In this document: positions 11,601 through 24,135 of the stretch, piece after piece
How positions within the stretch are numbered: the stretch's first letter is position 1
Layout of the letters: each line of letters begins with the position of its first letter
DNA from: Juglans regia
Taxonomy: Eukaryota; Streptophyta; Magnoliopsida; Fagales; Juglandaceae
Assembly (NCBI RefSeq): GCF_001411555.2
Contig: NC_049901.1
Coordinates: 37,086,838-37,150,837, forward strand
Length of the DNA stretch: 64,000 bases
Direction of reading: 5' to 3'
The notes under the pieces: generated by a model
Databases searched by the model: none
What the model saw: the letters and a program-made list of their open reading frames with translations, nothing else
What the model was told of the DNA's origin: nothing
Translations under genes and position numbers: made by a program

Positions 11601-14600
11601 ATTCATTAACTGAAATTGCTGGCGTATGGTCATTTGCCATGTCATAAGAAAATATTAAAATGTTGGAAAACATTAAAAATAAAAGAAAAGATAAAAAATA
11701 AATAATTGTACTAAAATATAAAAAAAAAAACGTATTAAAATTAAAGAAACATAAAAAGCTGACAGGAAAATAAAAAGGAAAACTTAAGAACTTTAAAATA
11801 AAATAAAAAAAATAAAAAAATATAATATAATATAAATTATATTAAATATAAACAATATTAAGGATTGGAAAATGCCATGCACGAGTGTGTTTTTTTTTAA
11901 TTTTTTATTGTTGAAATTTTATTTTATTTTATTTAAGTTTTCTTTTTCTAACTTTAGTTTATAATTTTAAATTTATTTATTTTATTTAATTTATTAATTT
12001 TTGTTTTGTTTTTAGTTTTCAAGTTTATTTTTTTTAAGTTGTATTTTTTCTATGTAAGCCAATCAGTTACACATGGTGATTGATAAGAGTATTTTGAACT
12101 TCAGAATGAATTTGTTAAAGGAAGGGTAATGATCAAATACCAAGGATCACTACAGAAATTTTTCCTAATTTGAAGTGAAACTTTACTCATAATATTATTG
12201 CCAGTAAAATTATATGATGGTGTGTTGGAGCAAAAAAGTCATTAAATCATGCACCTCTACGTCTAGGTCCCATTCCACACTTCAAAATCCTTTAACAACC
12301 ACATATACTTTTAACATTCCAACTGCTTTGTTGATGATACTTTGGATAGGGATGGTAGCATGTTATTAGGTGTGTTTGACTCGTAGATTCTTGATTGGGA
12401 GGACTTGCATTCCCACAATTTTTTTTTTGATTGGCACTGGGTGTCCGAGAAATATCCCGGGGTTGCACAGGTCATCGGCAAGGAGTTTCTCACAAGTGCA
12501 CCTCAGGTAATTCAAGGAAATAATCTCCCAGTCTGATGGCCCCTTGCACCTAAGGAGATTTGAACCTTAGACCTGGGAGGAGCATACTCCCAAGCCCAAG
12601 GCCTTTACTACTTGAGCCAACTCGACTTTGCAGTTCCACAATACTGTTGATATAGATGTATGGTATCCCGTTGTTGAAATCTGTCTGAGTCCAATTCGGG
12701 TTTTACATCTATTCTTCATCCCTGCCATGCATCAAAGCTAACTTGGGTCTTAAATCTATCCTGTGCTTTGACCAAGTTCCAGTTCTTGGTCCTCCAAAGC
12801 GGCTGCATTAGGGGTAGCTCCCTACAAAATGGGGATAATTGCTACCCTACCTTGCAATCAATTATTCATTGGTTCGTGCGCTTGCTGGCATTCTCATTTT
12901 GCTACCAACTTTCTCTTTCTTTGTCATGATTTGATGTCGTACATACACCCTGATCAGTGATATTCTTCACTTCTTTCACGATGAACATGATTTTCTTTTC
13001 CTTTTCTGACCATACCCATACCTCTTCATTATATGTTAGCATGTTCCAGTATATTTTTTCAAATTGGCCATGTGTCAGTACTATTCACTACTGCTTTTAT
13101 CTTTATTTGGCCCCAAAAACTTCTTCTTAAAGACATTGCAGTGGCAAAGATATGGCTTCTGTTATGTTTTGCTTTGCTGTAGTATTACTTATACTTATCA
13201 AAGGAGTTATATTTATTTATAATAACATTTTGCTGCCCACCGGATCCCATCAGAACTCCGCAGTTAAGCGTGCTTGGGCGAGAGTAGTACTAGGATGGGT
13301 GACCTCCTGGGAAGTCCTCGTGTTGCACCCCTCGTTTTTAAAACTTATCAAAAAAAAAAAAAAAACATTTTGCTGCCCACTATAGATGACCAGGGAATTG
13401 CATCATACTCTTATAATTTTATCATCTTTTGTGAACAAAATATCATACTCTTAGAGGTATTAATTCTTGAGATGCTAATGCCTGATCACACTGTCTTTCC
13501 TCTGCTCAATTAATGCTTTTACGTTGAGATGGAATAAAAAAAAGGAATATCATCAAGATGTAAGCTTGAATTGGCAGTTTTAACTGTCTGTTCCAGTTCC
13601 CATCATGGAAGGTGGTAAGAAGGAGAAGATAAGATTTGAGGGACTTAGATGATTACATAGAATGGATACTGTTCTATATCGAATTTTGCACCTTACTGGA
13701 AAAGAACTTCAAAAGCACTTTGTGGACAAAATAAACGTTGCCCAATGTCTTCTGCACAGTTGAACTCAGAAGCCTCAATCTGTTTTGGATTTTGGTAATA
13801 GAAAATAGAAAATCTATTGAATAATAACCTTACAGGACTTGCCAAAAGAAAAAAAAGATCTTTCGTAATTCTGAAATCACGATATAAGGTTATATTTTTC
13901 TGTTTCACAAGAATCCATTCATGAAAATGGTTTTATGATGTTTCTCATTCTCACTTTGCCTTGGGTCGTGCTTGCTAGAATCAGTCAGTGACAATGTGTC
14001 TGATACCTGCTTCACTAATATTTATTTGGGTTACAATGTTTCTTGCTATATGGTAAATGCCGTCTCAAAAGAAAAAAAAAATGAATAGCTTATCCCTTCT
14101 TTTGGAGAAAACTTAGTATCACAAATGCATGTTTTTCTATACCCGTTAGTGAAATATTATTGTGGTTTTGCTTCAGATTTATAAACATACATCTGAAACT
14201 TTATGGGACTTATTTCTTATGTGTACAGTATTCCTGGCCGTTCCGAGGCATTCTGGAAGGAAGTTGATTATGTCAAGCATTTATGGAAGAACAGGCAGGA
14301 GCTGAAGGTTGAAGATGCTGGTATTGCAGCTTTATTTGGGCTGGAATGCTTTGCATGGTTTTGTGCTGGGGAGATTGTGGGAAGGGGTTTTACTATCACT
14401 GGTTACCATGTCTGAGAATGACAACTGTTTTTAGGGGTTTGAGTGTGTAAGCTTCTCTTTTCATTTGAGCGATTGGAATCGTGGGAACCCTGCATCAAAT
14501 TTTTGTTCTAAAATACTTTTGAAGCTGGGAAATCTGTGGGAATTTCTCTGGAAGCCTTAATAATCCATGCATTTGAAGTAATTACTTCTTATATACCTTT

Positions 14601-14640
14601 TTGTTTCAGTTGTTATCTATGTTAGAAGCAATGCTGCTCA
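8690..14640 (+). CDS. Mitochondrial ATP synthase subunit g
   Basis: The gene encodes the small subunit g of the mitochondrial F1Fo ATP synthase, an Fo-associated inner-membrane protein that helps dimerise the complex. Coding exons are 9656-9837 and 14229-14415, together 369 nt and 122 aa, the usual plant length. The first exon carries ATKLRQLQSKACQATQF and LEQNKQYIQEPPTVEKCNLL. The second carries IPGRSEAFWKEVDYVKHLW and ends ALFGLECFAWFCAGEIVGRG..., a hydrophobic membrane-anchoring helix with a GxxxG-like end. I chose the ATG at 9656; a GTG lies one codon upstream. The splice AG|GT...AG|T restores a Ser codon. A non-coding first exon near 8690-8838, ending before GGTAAATCC, is likely. The outer limits given here are UTR estimates. 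The 4391-bp intron holds a 120-bp tandem duplication, a SINE and a 5S rRNA retroposon. Confidence 0.9.
10171..10410. repeat. 120-bp tandem duplication inside the ATP synthase g intron
   Basis: Two head-to-tail copies, 10171-10290 and 10291-10410, both starting AGTAGGAGTTTGGTATG. They differ at only about five positions, so the duplication is fairly recent. It has no coding content. Confidence 0.92.
12420..12629 (-). mobile_element. tRNA-derived SINE, family A, near full length
   Basis: Read on the minus strand, the head has an A-box-like TGGCTCAAGTAGTAAAGG and a B-box-like GGTTCAAATCTC, followed by a body and a 3' end with GGACACCCAGTGCCAATC plus an A-run (poly-T on the plus strand at 12420). 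Flanking imperfect duplications CATTCCCACAAT and CAGTTCCACAAT fit a target-site duplication. The 3' end resembles Au-type plant SINEs, which I judge from memory. It sits in the ATP synthase g intron, antisense to the gene. Confidence 0.78.
13241..13363 (+). pseudogene. 5S rRNA-derived retroposon (5'-truncated, A-tailed)
   Basis: Bases 13241-13332 are an almost unaltered plant 5S rRNA segment: CGGATCCCATCAGAACTCCG, then the internal promoter region with GTTAAGCGTGCTTGGGCG, to GTCCTCGTGTTGCACCCC. The first 25 or so bases of 5S are missing. The segment is followed by CTCGTTTTTAAAACTTATC and an A-run. It is flanked by a 16-17 bp direct repeat, ACATTTTGCTGCCCAC, at 13224-13240 and 13364-13380. Together these are the marks of L1-type retrotransposition of a 5S transcript. 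It is not a functional 5S gene because the 5' end is absent. Confidence 0.9.
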
Positions 14641-15571
14641 TGAATGAATGAAAATACTGCAAATTTGTATTGATTTACTGATTTACTACTCCAACATCAG
14701 TAACTAATATTTATATGTTCGAGCATCTTCAGTGATTGATACACTCAAAAGTAGAATCCAGCTTGGTGTGATGAGACAATTCGGCTACTGCAATCCACTT
14801 ATTTTTAAAGAAGGCAATTTGGATGAGCTTTTACTTTAATTTCTATACAATATCACAACATTTTCTCCAAATTTTCTTGTCTGACATTTTGCAAATATTT
14901 ACCTTATCTATTCTTGCAATGACTTTTTGTTATCCCATGTTGAAGGCCATCGGGCCATGGCACTCAAAAGATAGAATTCTGCAGACCAACTACGATGCTA
15001 TTGTCAGTCAGGACTCAAGGTGATTGTTCTTACGTCTTAGGTGTTAACTGGGCTTAAGACCATAGAAGAATTTCTCCCTTGATCTATTAACATGGTTTAC
15101 ACTTTACTATTTAGGGTGAAAAGTTCTATTACTCTTTCTTTACTATTTTTTAAAGAAAAAGGCTATTATTCATCATGAGTCTTGTCACCACTGGTTATAC
15201 AAATTGATATGTCGTATTTTAAGTAGCATTTTTTATTTATTTAAGTAAATGATTTATGAAATAATTTAAAATGTGCTACATTAGTTGTCCTAGAGAAAAA
15301 CCATGAGATGTGCATGTTGATGCTTGCTGCAATAACCATGACGAAAACATCGGACACATGGAATGAACTTGCTTTCATGCATTGCAAATGTATTTGGTTT
15401 TTATGCTACCCATTGATGCTAATAGGTAGCATTGGTTTGAGGAATGAAATGGCTAATATGAAAGAAGAGGTGGAAAAACATGAGTAATCTCTCCTATATA
15501 TCCCTTCATTTATGTGCCAAAAAAAGAGTGATTTTATAGGAAAGTGGAAGAAACTTTTTTTTTTTTGTTGA

Positions 15572-15731
15572 GTAATGCTAGATACAGTTTTGGAGTATAT
15601 AAGTCTTGTGTACTCACTTCTTTTGAAAAAAAATTGAGACCCACTATTAAAATTTGAATTTTTTGAGGTGAGTTTCAAATTTACCTTTTTTTTTTTTAAA
15701 AGAGTACGCGGGATTTGTACATCCTATTACT
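15572..15731. mobile_element. MITE, family 3 copy a
   Basis: GTAATGCTAGATACAG...TGTGTACTCACTT at the left is mirrored by AAAGAGTACGCGGGATTTGT...CCTATTACTG at the right, around a T/A-rich centre with GAGACCCACTATTA. Related elements lie near 17093-17262 and 32190-32365. Confidence 0.55.
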
Positions 15732-16150
15732 GAATAAATCATTTTCCTTGTTGTATATTCTGAAATGAGGAATTCATTATGGGGAGGAAGAATGGCATCA
15801 TGAAAGAAAGCTGATTGATTTGTCTGTGTATATGTTGAATTGTATCTCTTTCTTTTGTGTTGGGTGGATTTGATCGCAGTCATTCTGCTGTGTATACTCC
15901 ATTAAGTTGCATGTGGCTCTCGGAGAAGACGAAGAAGTTGACAAAAGAAAATTCCTAATGGAATCTAAAAGAATATGCAGATTGTTGATTAGAAAAAAAT
16001 ATACCGAGAAGACAGACAGACAGACAGACAGCGAGACACAAGCAAGTCCAGCACTGCCAGCTTGTCCTAAATTTAATGGGTTTCGCTTTCAGTGATGGCG
16101 ACAAGAACCCCCTAATATATACTAGGTAACAGTTTTACGCACAAGTGTTA

Positions 16151-16350
16151 GGTTGGCTTTGGATATATAAAATATCTCATTTGATTTTATTATTATAATT
16201 TTTTTAAATTCTTACACAAAATATAAAAAATAATTAAATTTTTTTAAATGTTAAAATAAAAATTTTATTAAAAATTTTTATTTTAACAATATTTTATTCA
16301 ATTTCTAATAAAATATTTCATCTCATCTTAACTGCGTAACTAAACGAGAC
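16151..16350. mobile_element. Tourist-like MITE, family 1 copy b
   Basis: A TTA target duplication (16148-16150 and 16351-16353) bounds GGTTGGCTTTGG...CTAAACGAGAC. The interior shows the family's TTTTATTCAATTTCTAATAAAATA block. The left TIR is more diverged than the right. Confidence 0.65.
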
Positions 16351-16376
16351 TTACTCTTTTTTACGTGATAAATATG

Positions 16377-17262
16377 AATTTTAAGATGAAATTAGAACAA
16401 TAAGTATGATAATTATCAAGATAATGATAAATCTATTTAACAAAATTTTACAAATGATTATAATTATACTTGAAAAAAATGAAGAAACGAAAAATATAAA
16501 ATTATTAAACACATAACAAATCAAATGTTTAGAACTCGTTATATTGAAATTATAATAGGACATACACTGTTCCACCAATTACATATATATGTACATGATA
16601 ATAATAATAACAATAACAATATTATTATTCTTATAAATGAAAAAATAAAATTATATTATTTCTAATTTTTTTTAGAAATCTATTGGATATAATTGTTATT
16701 GGAATGATAAAATGTAAAAATAGACAATTCATTTGAAATTAAAAAAAAATATAATAGATTCTTTTTTTTCAAATGAAAATAATATTAGTTTAAAAAGTGT
16801 TATTTAGTATGATTCATTACTATGAGAAATAATATGAAGATCTTCAAACGATAACTAATAATAATAAAATATTATTCTTTAAATTTAAAGCCAATATTTT
16901 CATTTTTGGACTTCATTATACTTTTCAAGCTTTTGTTAATATCAGAATAATAGATAAATTAATTGTATTTTTAATGATGAATTAGTGGACAAAAATGTAA
17001 TTGTGCAAATGGGATAGTATGAACACAAACAAAATCCACTATTCATGAGGCTGTAGACTCTTTTACTGTAGAAGAGATAAATATAATTGCAGATAGATAC
17101 AGTTATGAATTATGTAAATATCGTGTATTTTTTTTTAAAAAATGAGTGGAATCTATTATTAAAAAATTAATTTTTTTCATATAAATTTTATATTTATTTA
17201 TTTTTTAAAAAAATGAATGCACGATATTTGCACACTCTATAATTATAAATATCATTGTTATA
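16377..17262. repeat. Dispersed AT-rich repeat, copy 1
   Basis: This block shares long stretches with about 30852-32365: AACACATAACAAATCAAATG, GTGTTATTTAGTATGATTCA and AATTAGTGGACAA-type segments occur in the same order and orientation. It ends in a family-3 MITE-like segment (about 17093-17262). I see no coding capacity, and the element class is unclear. Confidence 0.6.
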
Positions 17263-17970
17263 TTGAATGATTATTTAAAAGGATATTTCTTTTAATGTGG
17301 TGACAAATTGTATGGTCGATGCTGTTTTAGAAGATAAATTATATCTGTAGATTTTGACAATTCATTGTTTAAACTTATTGGCTTATTTTATATATTCCAT
17401 GATTTTATTCCATCAGTGAATTATATTATTAAATAAATGAGTATTTATAAGTGAAATATTATAAATTAAGGGAATAAGCAAGTGGATTGCAATTTGCAAA
17501 GTAAATTAAATATTGATGAAAAGAAAGAGACTTTGTGAGCATCGTCACACAGGAGAGGAGAAGGAGAATATTCACAATTTTTGTATGAAGCTGATCAGTA
17601 CAACAAAATAGTTTGACTTTGGTCAACCCTATCCATCCCATGTAAAGGCCTGCAGGTTGGTTAACTCCGAAAGACGATACAGACCAGACAAAGGACTACT
17701 TTCTACTTACAAATGGCGAAAGTTGAAAAGTGAACTCCACAATTGGGTTCCCTACACCTTCCCATACCCAAAGCCCTTTTGAAATTGCTGCTTTCTGCTT
17801 AATTCGGTTTCCTTCGAGTGATTATAAAGGAAAAAAATGTCATTTCCGTTTCCATTGTGAACTTGTAATTCCATCGATTCCACGAAAGCCCGTATTGATT
17901 CCCATTTTTTTACTGAAGTTTGCTCTGCAACGCGAAGGATCTGAACTTCGGCCTCAAACTTCGAATAGCT

Positions 17971-20900
17971 ATGCTAAGTAGGAGTTTCAAGCCCGCCAAA
18001 TGGTAAAGACTTTACCTTTACTTGGATGTCGTCTAGTTTCCAAGCTTTCTCGGAAACCAAACGTATTCTTTGTTACTTGCTTCTCTAGAATCAAAGCAAT
18101 GTTATATCCTTTTTCTTCTTCTTTTTTTTTTTCTCTCTCCTGATTTTACTGTTTGATTGACGAGGTTTTTTTATCGGTTTTGGATTGCTGGTTTTTGATG
18201 CAGCAAAACTGCGTTGAAGCTTGCGGTGTCGCGGATAAAGCTGTTGAAGAATAAGAGGGAAGCGCAGCTGAAGCAACTGAAGAGGGAAGTAGCTAAATTG
18301 CTCCAGTCAGGGCAGGACCGGACTGCCAGAATTCGGGTATGCTATGACACTCTGAATTCTTTCATTAATCGTTTGCGGGTGTCTGGGTATGTACAATCAC
18401 ACGGGCATTTCACGTCATTTATGTTGTTAACGTGGCACCCCTTCTCTTAGTTTTCCATTTGCACCCAATTTGGAGGACGAAAGGGCGAGATTTCTGCCAC
18501 CTCAATTTTTTAAGGACTGGATTGGAAGATTTTAAGTTCGGGATGAAAACCAAACCTGTGTCGATTTTCAAGGACCAAAATTGTAGCTGAGTGGGAGCTC
18601 CTAACTCTTAACTTGCTTGCTTTCCTCTCATAAAATACTAGACCTTAACTGCACTGTTTTCCTTTGCTTACTCTTGTGATAGCATTCGTGCCCCATACCC
18701 ATGAGGCACTTCATTGGAAGTAAATATCTCATGGACATGAAGTATACAAGTTCCTGGTTTTTGCAACTCGGTTGGTTGTAAACTTGTAAATCTACCCGGA
18801 CCAAGATCTTTACACTTTGCTTATCACGTCTGACGTTAACTGTACATGAAGTATAATTGTGCACCCCATTAGTTGGGACGCTGTTCCTGGACACCCGGTG
18901 CCAATCAAACAGAAAAAAAACTGTACATTACATCTACGTTAGTTTGGTTCTTCCTTTGTTAAGGTTTTCACGGTGATAGGAAGTGTATGCATTTTTTTTT
19001 TTAGGTTAACTTTTTCTTTATCTCCTGCATTTCAGGTTGAGCATGTTGTCAGGGAGGACAAGACAACATCTGCATATGAACTGATTGAGATATACTGTGA
19101 GCTTATTGTGGCACGCCTATCAATCATTGACTCACAAAAGTATGAAATTGTGTTGAAAAAATTAACAGCTATCTTTATTAATTTTATAATTTGTTGAGAA
19201 TTTTCATGTTGGAGTTACTTGGGCAGTTGGCAAATGCCTGATGTTGTTTAAAGCCATGTTTAATCATGTGGCTCTAAAGTGTGTGTATATCTAAATATAT
19301 ATGTACTAGTACTATTTAGCTTCAGTCCCGCTGACTGAGATATGAATTATGGTCTTGTAGGTCCTCTACTCTTAGATTGAGTATAACATCTTTAAATAAG
19401 GTTGATGGTTGACTCACAAAGCTATTAAAGGAAGTAAATTTCAACATTATGAGAAGTGTTATGGTCTTTAAAGGTTTCTATATCCCGTGGTTAGGATGAT
19501 AATTAATAAAATAATGTAGTCTTTGTTGGTTGAACTTCCTAAATTCTTAGTTCTTGCATTTTGAGAGCTTGTATTGTATTATTAATATGTTCTAGTCTTT
19601 TTCCAGAAACTGTCCCATTGATATGAAGGAAGCAATTTCAAGTGTAATATTTGCATCTCCGAGATGTGGAGACATTCCTGAGCTCATGGATGTCCGCAAG
19701 CATTTTACAGCTAAATATGGGAAAGAATTTGTTTCTGCTTCTATTGAATTACGACCAGAGTGTGGTGTAAGCCGAATGGTAGGTTTTCAGACACTGCGTG
19801 TTTTTTGGATGATTCAAAATTACAGAGAGTAACATACAATCTGCAAACAGACTATGGTTTAGTGTTACTGCTTTTTGATAACATTGTCCTATTCAGTTGG
19901 TTGAGAAATTATCTGCCAAAGCACCTGATGGCCAGACAAAGATCAAAATTTTGAGAGGCATTGCTGAGGAACATAACGTTAAGTGGGATCCTAACTCATT
20001 AGAAGAGCAAGATACAAGGCATCCTGAGGATTTTCTGGTAAGATTCAATCATTTGAAATTAGTCCTTACATTACTTGATGTGACATTGTCATAGAGCCTA
20101 GCTAATATTAAAGTCAGGAAGCAATAATGTTTTTTTTTTTATATATTTGTATTTCATTGTTTTAAAGGGGTTTTTTGTTCATTCCATTTTCAAATATTTG
20201 ATCAGAATGGACCAAACACTTTTGAGAAGGCCAGTAAAATATTTTTGGAGCCTCGTGTCCAAGCTTCACCAAGTCGTGATGACAAGGGACCTCCAAATGT
20301 TCATGTTCCTCCTAAACATGATGCATCTGGAAATTTCTACGAGCACCATGCAAGATATTCACCTCCCTCCCAAAATGTTAATTCTGCAGATGGTGGTGCC
20401 AAAGGAGTGACAACATTTGGTACATTTCATTCAGATGTGGGAACTCCAGGTATGTGAAGTATTCGTTTGAAGATGGTAAATGGTTACTCCTTTGAGGTCT
20501 CATATAGTGGCAATTTTTTGTATCTACTTTCTCTCAAAGTGGATTTATAGGCTTCTGTGTCATATAGGAAATGAAAGTGAAGAGAGGGAGTCCACGCATT
20601 CGTATTCTGGGTATGGCAATGCTTTTTCTCTGGGTGGGAAGACTTGGAATATGGAATTTAAGGACGCTACAGCTGCTGCACAGGCAGCTGCTGCATCTGC
20701 AGAGCTTGCAGGCATGGCTGCCAGAGCAGCTGCAGAGCTTTCAAGCCGTGAAAAGGTCACTAGGCAATATTCTATGGAATCACCAAAGTCCTCTGCTTGT
20801 GCACTAAGTGGTAGAGAGTCGCAAAAATATGCCAGATCACAATTGCGAGGTGAACATCTTACCAAACATCCGGTTAATGATGCCTTTCCTGGAAGAAATT

Positions 20901-23065
20901 CTTGGATGCATGATGATCAAATTGATCACACTGAGCAAGATGTCCTGGCAGGAGAAACTGAAAATTTTTACAGGAATAATCATAAGAACACTGATAAATC
21001 TACCCGGTCAGCTTCCTTGAAGTCGACTACAGCTTCCATTGATAATGGTCCATTGGTTAGTGGTTCCCAAAAGACAGATAGATATCCTCAAAGGAATTCA
21101 TCTGATCTAGAGAACAGTGATTCTATAGGTGGGGAGACCACGAAGAGACGATCCAACAACAATGAGGCAGAATTTGTTAGTAAAATGAATGATAGTATGG
21201 AATATGAGAACATTGATTATAGTCGAGATGCAGGTATCAGAAGACAATCCAGCAGAGTTTCCTCTCATTCTCATTCAAGCACTTTCATTGATGATCAGAA
21301 TGATATTTTGAATTTGAACCGCCAGAAGCTAGGGCACAATGCTGGTCGGGAACCTTTTGCTATTGATCAAGGAAGCATCCACAGCGACCATGAGGAGACT
21401 TCTTATGACAAGGATTCTATAGTTTTTGATGAATATTGTTCAGATACTGATGACTATAAATTCAATGTAGACAAAGTGTTCAAGGGACAAGAATCTAGTT
21501 TGCATTTTTCTTCTCCAGGTAGAGAATCATCTGAAAATCTCTTAGGAAAGAGAAATGCTTTGAGCGCCAGGAAAAACATTGATGAGTTATTTGGAAATTC
21601 CCATTCCCCATCACATTCTTTCAGCAAGCTACATTCTTCTCTTCTATTTTCTGAAAGTTCTGTGGCTCCTGCACAACCACATGACCTGTCACACATGACT
21701 TGTGACTATTCAGATGGTAAAAGTTCAGGTGGTGGAGAGGATCTGGAGAAATCCAAGTTTGTTGGGAGTAAGAAGGGTGGTATGTATCCTCGTGAACAGA
21801 ATGTTTACTCCAGTAATTCAGAGTTGTACAAGATTGCATGTCAGGGGTTAAAAGTATCATCTACACAGAGAGAAAATTTGGTGTATAAGAGAAAACCACG
21901 GTTGCCACCCTCTTCAATTGATTCAGATCACATGGAAGTACGCCTTGAAACAAACCAAGGAAAAGAATTTTGTGTCGTCTCTGATAGAAAGTTGGGTTAT
22001 AGTGACCTGCCATCTCCAAAACTTGAGAAATCTGGATCAGATTTGAGAACCGAGGACAAGGAGCACGTGCCAGAGTTACCAGATACGTGGAAGGATGACG
22101 AACTTCTGAAAGGGTCTAGTTCAGATAGTGGTAACGGGTTGAACCTTGGAAAGTTGAAAGGCAGCCTTCAAAATAAGGGTTTCAGGCATCCACGTTATAC
22201 TACAATTACATCAGGAAATGCATCATCATTCAAAAAACTATCAGGCAATACTTCTTCCATGATTGATCAATCCTCTCCTTCTGTAACTGTCCGGACTTCA
22301 ATCAGTCCTAATGTTCACAATCGTGAGCCACACAATCAGAATGTGGCTCTAAAACACAGTAAAGAACCAAGTTCAAGAGCTCTGGTCTCATCTTCTGATT
22401 CTGATGAGGATTCAGAGCATGCCTTAAAACAGAATATTAGCAGCAATCAAGAGCCATACAATCAGAAAGTAGGCAGGAAAGTAAATAAACATTCAAGCTC
22501 AAGGGTCTCAACTAGATATTTTAATGCAGATACTAGTGATTCTGAGGGAGATTATCCTAAACAGGATTTCGCTTGTAATGCTCTCACAATTACTGGGTTT
22601 TCTCAAAGGACAAAAGCTGCTGCTTCAAGTACCAGTAGGAGTTCTTATTCGAAGGCTACAGATAGCTCTGCGGTGTCATTGACTCCTGACCATGCAGCAG
22701 GAAGGAAATCCTCTTCAAGGATATCCTATGCCACGGAAGATCTACCAAAGTCCTTGTCTCAGACCAAGAGTACAGATCACCTGGTAAGTTCTGAGTGGCG
22801 TCCACCAGCAGTGCAGGCAACTTCTAAGCCAATGCTAGAATTTAAGAGGTCCCCGGTTGGGGACAGTTTAAAGTCATCCACAAGGAAACATTCTTATGGT
22901 TCTTTTCCAAGGATACCAACATCAGGTAGCACTGAGATTCCGAAGTCTGCAAGTTCAAATGCAGATCAGATTCCATCTAAGGAAAAGCCCAGTCATGTTC
23001 ACCCAAAGCTTCCAGACTATGATGCCTTAGCTGCACACTTCCAGTCTCTCCGGCAGAGTCGCTAA
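17971..23065 (+). CDS. IST1-like protein (regulator of Vps4 in the MVB pathway)
   Basis: The product is a large plant IST1-like (ISTL) protein, which binds ESCRT-III and the Vps4/SKD1 ATPase at endosomes during multivesicular-body sorting. Exons: 17971-18002, 18204-18336, 19036-19139, 19607-19778, 19897-20037, 20206-20449, 20568-23065; 3324 nt, 1107 aa, all GT-AG. The IST1 helical domain covers roughly residues 8-175, with TALKLAVSRIKLLKNKREAQ, the EHVVRED-TTSAYELIEIYCEL helix and the CPIDMKEAISSVIFASPRC and LRGIAEEHNVKWDP segments. Exon 7 encodes a long Ser/Lys/Asp-rich, probably disordered tail with an Ala-rich helix near residues 307-333. The C-terminus LPDYDALAAHFQSLR resembles an MIT-interacting motif. 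The ATG gives MLSRSFKPAK, the usual N-terminus of this group. From memory the closest Arabidopsis relatives are At4g29440 and At2g19710. Confidence 0.92.
18848..18918 (+). mobile_element. 5'-truncated SINE, family A
   Basis: The segment has TTGGGACGCTGTTCCTGGAC followed by ACCCGGTGCCAATCAAAC and an A-run. It is flanked by the direct repeat AACTGTACAT at 18838-18847 and 18919-18928. Only the 3' part of the family-A SINE is present. It lies in intron 2 of the IST1-like gene. Confidence 0.85.
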
Positions 23066-23073
23066 CAAATTTA

Positions 23074-23298
23074 GGCCTCCTTTGTTTTCACAATCATTCT
23101 CATCGCATCTCATTTCATCTCATTTAATCATTACAACTTTTTCAAATTTCCACACAAAATAAAATAAACAATTCAATTTTTTCAAATCCTAAAATAAAAA
23201 TAATATTAAAAATATATATTCTAATAATATTTTATTCAACTTTAAGCTTTTATCTCAACTTATCTCATCTCATCTTTTCTGCGAAAACAAATGAGGCC
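23074..23298. mobile_element. Tourist-like MITE, family 1 copy c, abutting the IST1-like stop
   Basis: GGCCTCCTTTGTTTTC...GAAAACAAATGAGGCC is bounded by TTA on both sides (23071-23073, 23299-23301). The interior has repeated CATCTCATTTCATCTCATTT. It begins eight bases after the stop codon of the IST1-like gene, so it must form part of that gene's 3' UTR unless an intron removes it. Confidence 0.88.
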
Positions 23299-23301
23299 TT
23301 A

Positions 23302-24130
23302 GTTGCACATAGAATACAGGTAATTTTTAACGTGATTATTATTGGTGTTTTCCTTACAATGCTTCTTGTTGTAAATGCCGCTTCGATTTTAGATTCAAAT
23401 GATTTTGGTTATAGGATTTGTAAGATGAAACTTTCCTTTGTCCAAAACGAATCAAGACAGTTGCACTATTTGTACTTTTTCCTCAAAAATTCTTTCTTCT
23501 ACAATTGGCGTAATGCAATAAAATGTTTTCTTTTGGTTGAGTTGGGAGATGAAAATTCCAAGGTTGCAGCCCTATTTATCTTGTATGATTGTTTACATTT
23601 GTCCATAATAATTTCTGTTCAACTTGTAGTTGCTCTCATACTTGAAGCTGGCTTGATTTTAAATAGTAATGTCTTGAGAACGTTCCATGCTTGGCCTGGA
23701 TCTGTATTTATGCCTCATCTCCATGTCACATATATATGGGCAACCTAAATGAAATATCACTCTAAATGAAGTTGTATGTTTTCTGTCGAAAGGGATTCCC
23801 ATGGTAACCCCCACAATGCTCGAGGCCCCTCTCCCAAAGATAATAGATAAATGCACTGTTTGCCACACAAAAGAAAACAGCTATTCTTTGTACGTTTGGC
23901 CATGCTCAGTTTGGGATTGCTAAAGATTCTACTTGGATTTTAACTCCAATATTGTTTTTTTTTTTAATCTATGATACCCCATATTGATTAATAAGTGATA
24001 AGAGTAAGTAGTATATAAGATCTCGTATTGCTTGGGAAGGAAAAATTCTTACTCCTTATAATGGTTATAATGGAGTTTCAATCGTATCATTGACTAGTCC
24101 TATTAAATTATAACTCACATGTGGCTGGAG
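23302..24130. other. 3' flank of IST1-like gene, no gene seen
   Basis: An open frame at 23332-23748 (plus) has no ATG at its 5' end and no recognisable domain, and its composition is like the surrounding DNA. The region is probably 3' UTR and spacer. Nothing else is supported. Confidence 0.5.
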
Positions 24131-24135
24131 CCTCC

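Noticed and set aside
12540..12620. Possible tRNA gene (A and B boxes)
   Set aside because: The boxes belong to a SINE head; no complete cloverleaf is seen, and a SINE tail and target duplication are present.
13152..13513. Two plus-strand ORFs overlapping the 5S segment
   Set aside because: They run through the 5S-derived retroposon and its A-tail inside an intron, so they are not proteins.
23332..23748. 138-codon hydrophobic plus-strand ORF after the IST1-like gene
   Set aside because: It has no ATG start and no known domain, and lies in 3' flanking DNA just after a MITE; open by chance in T-rich sequence.
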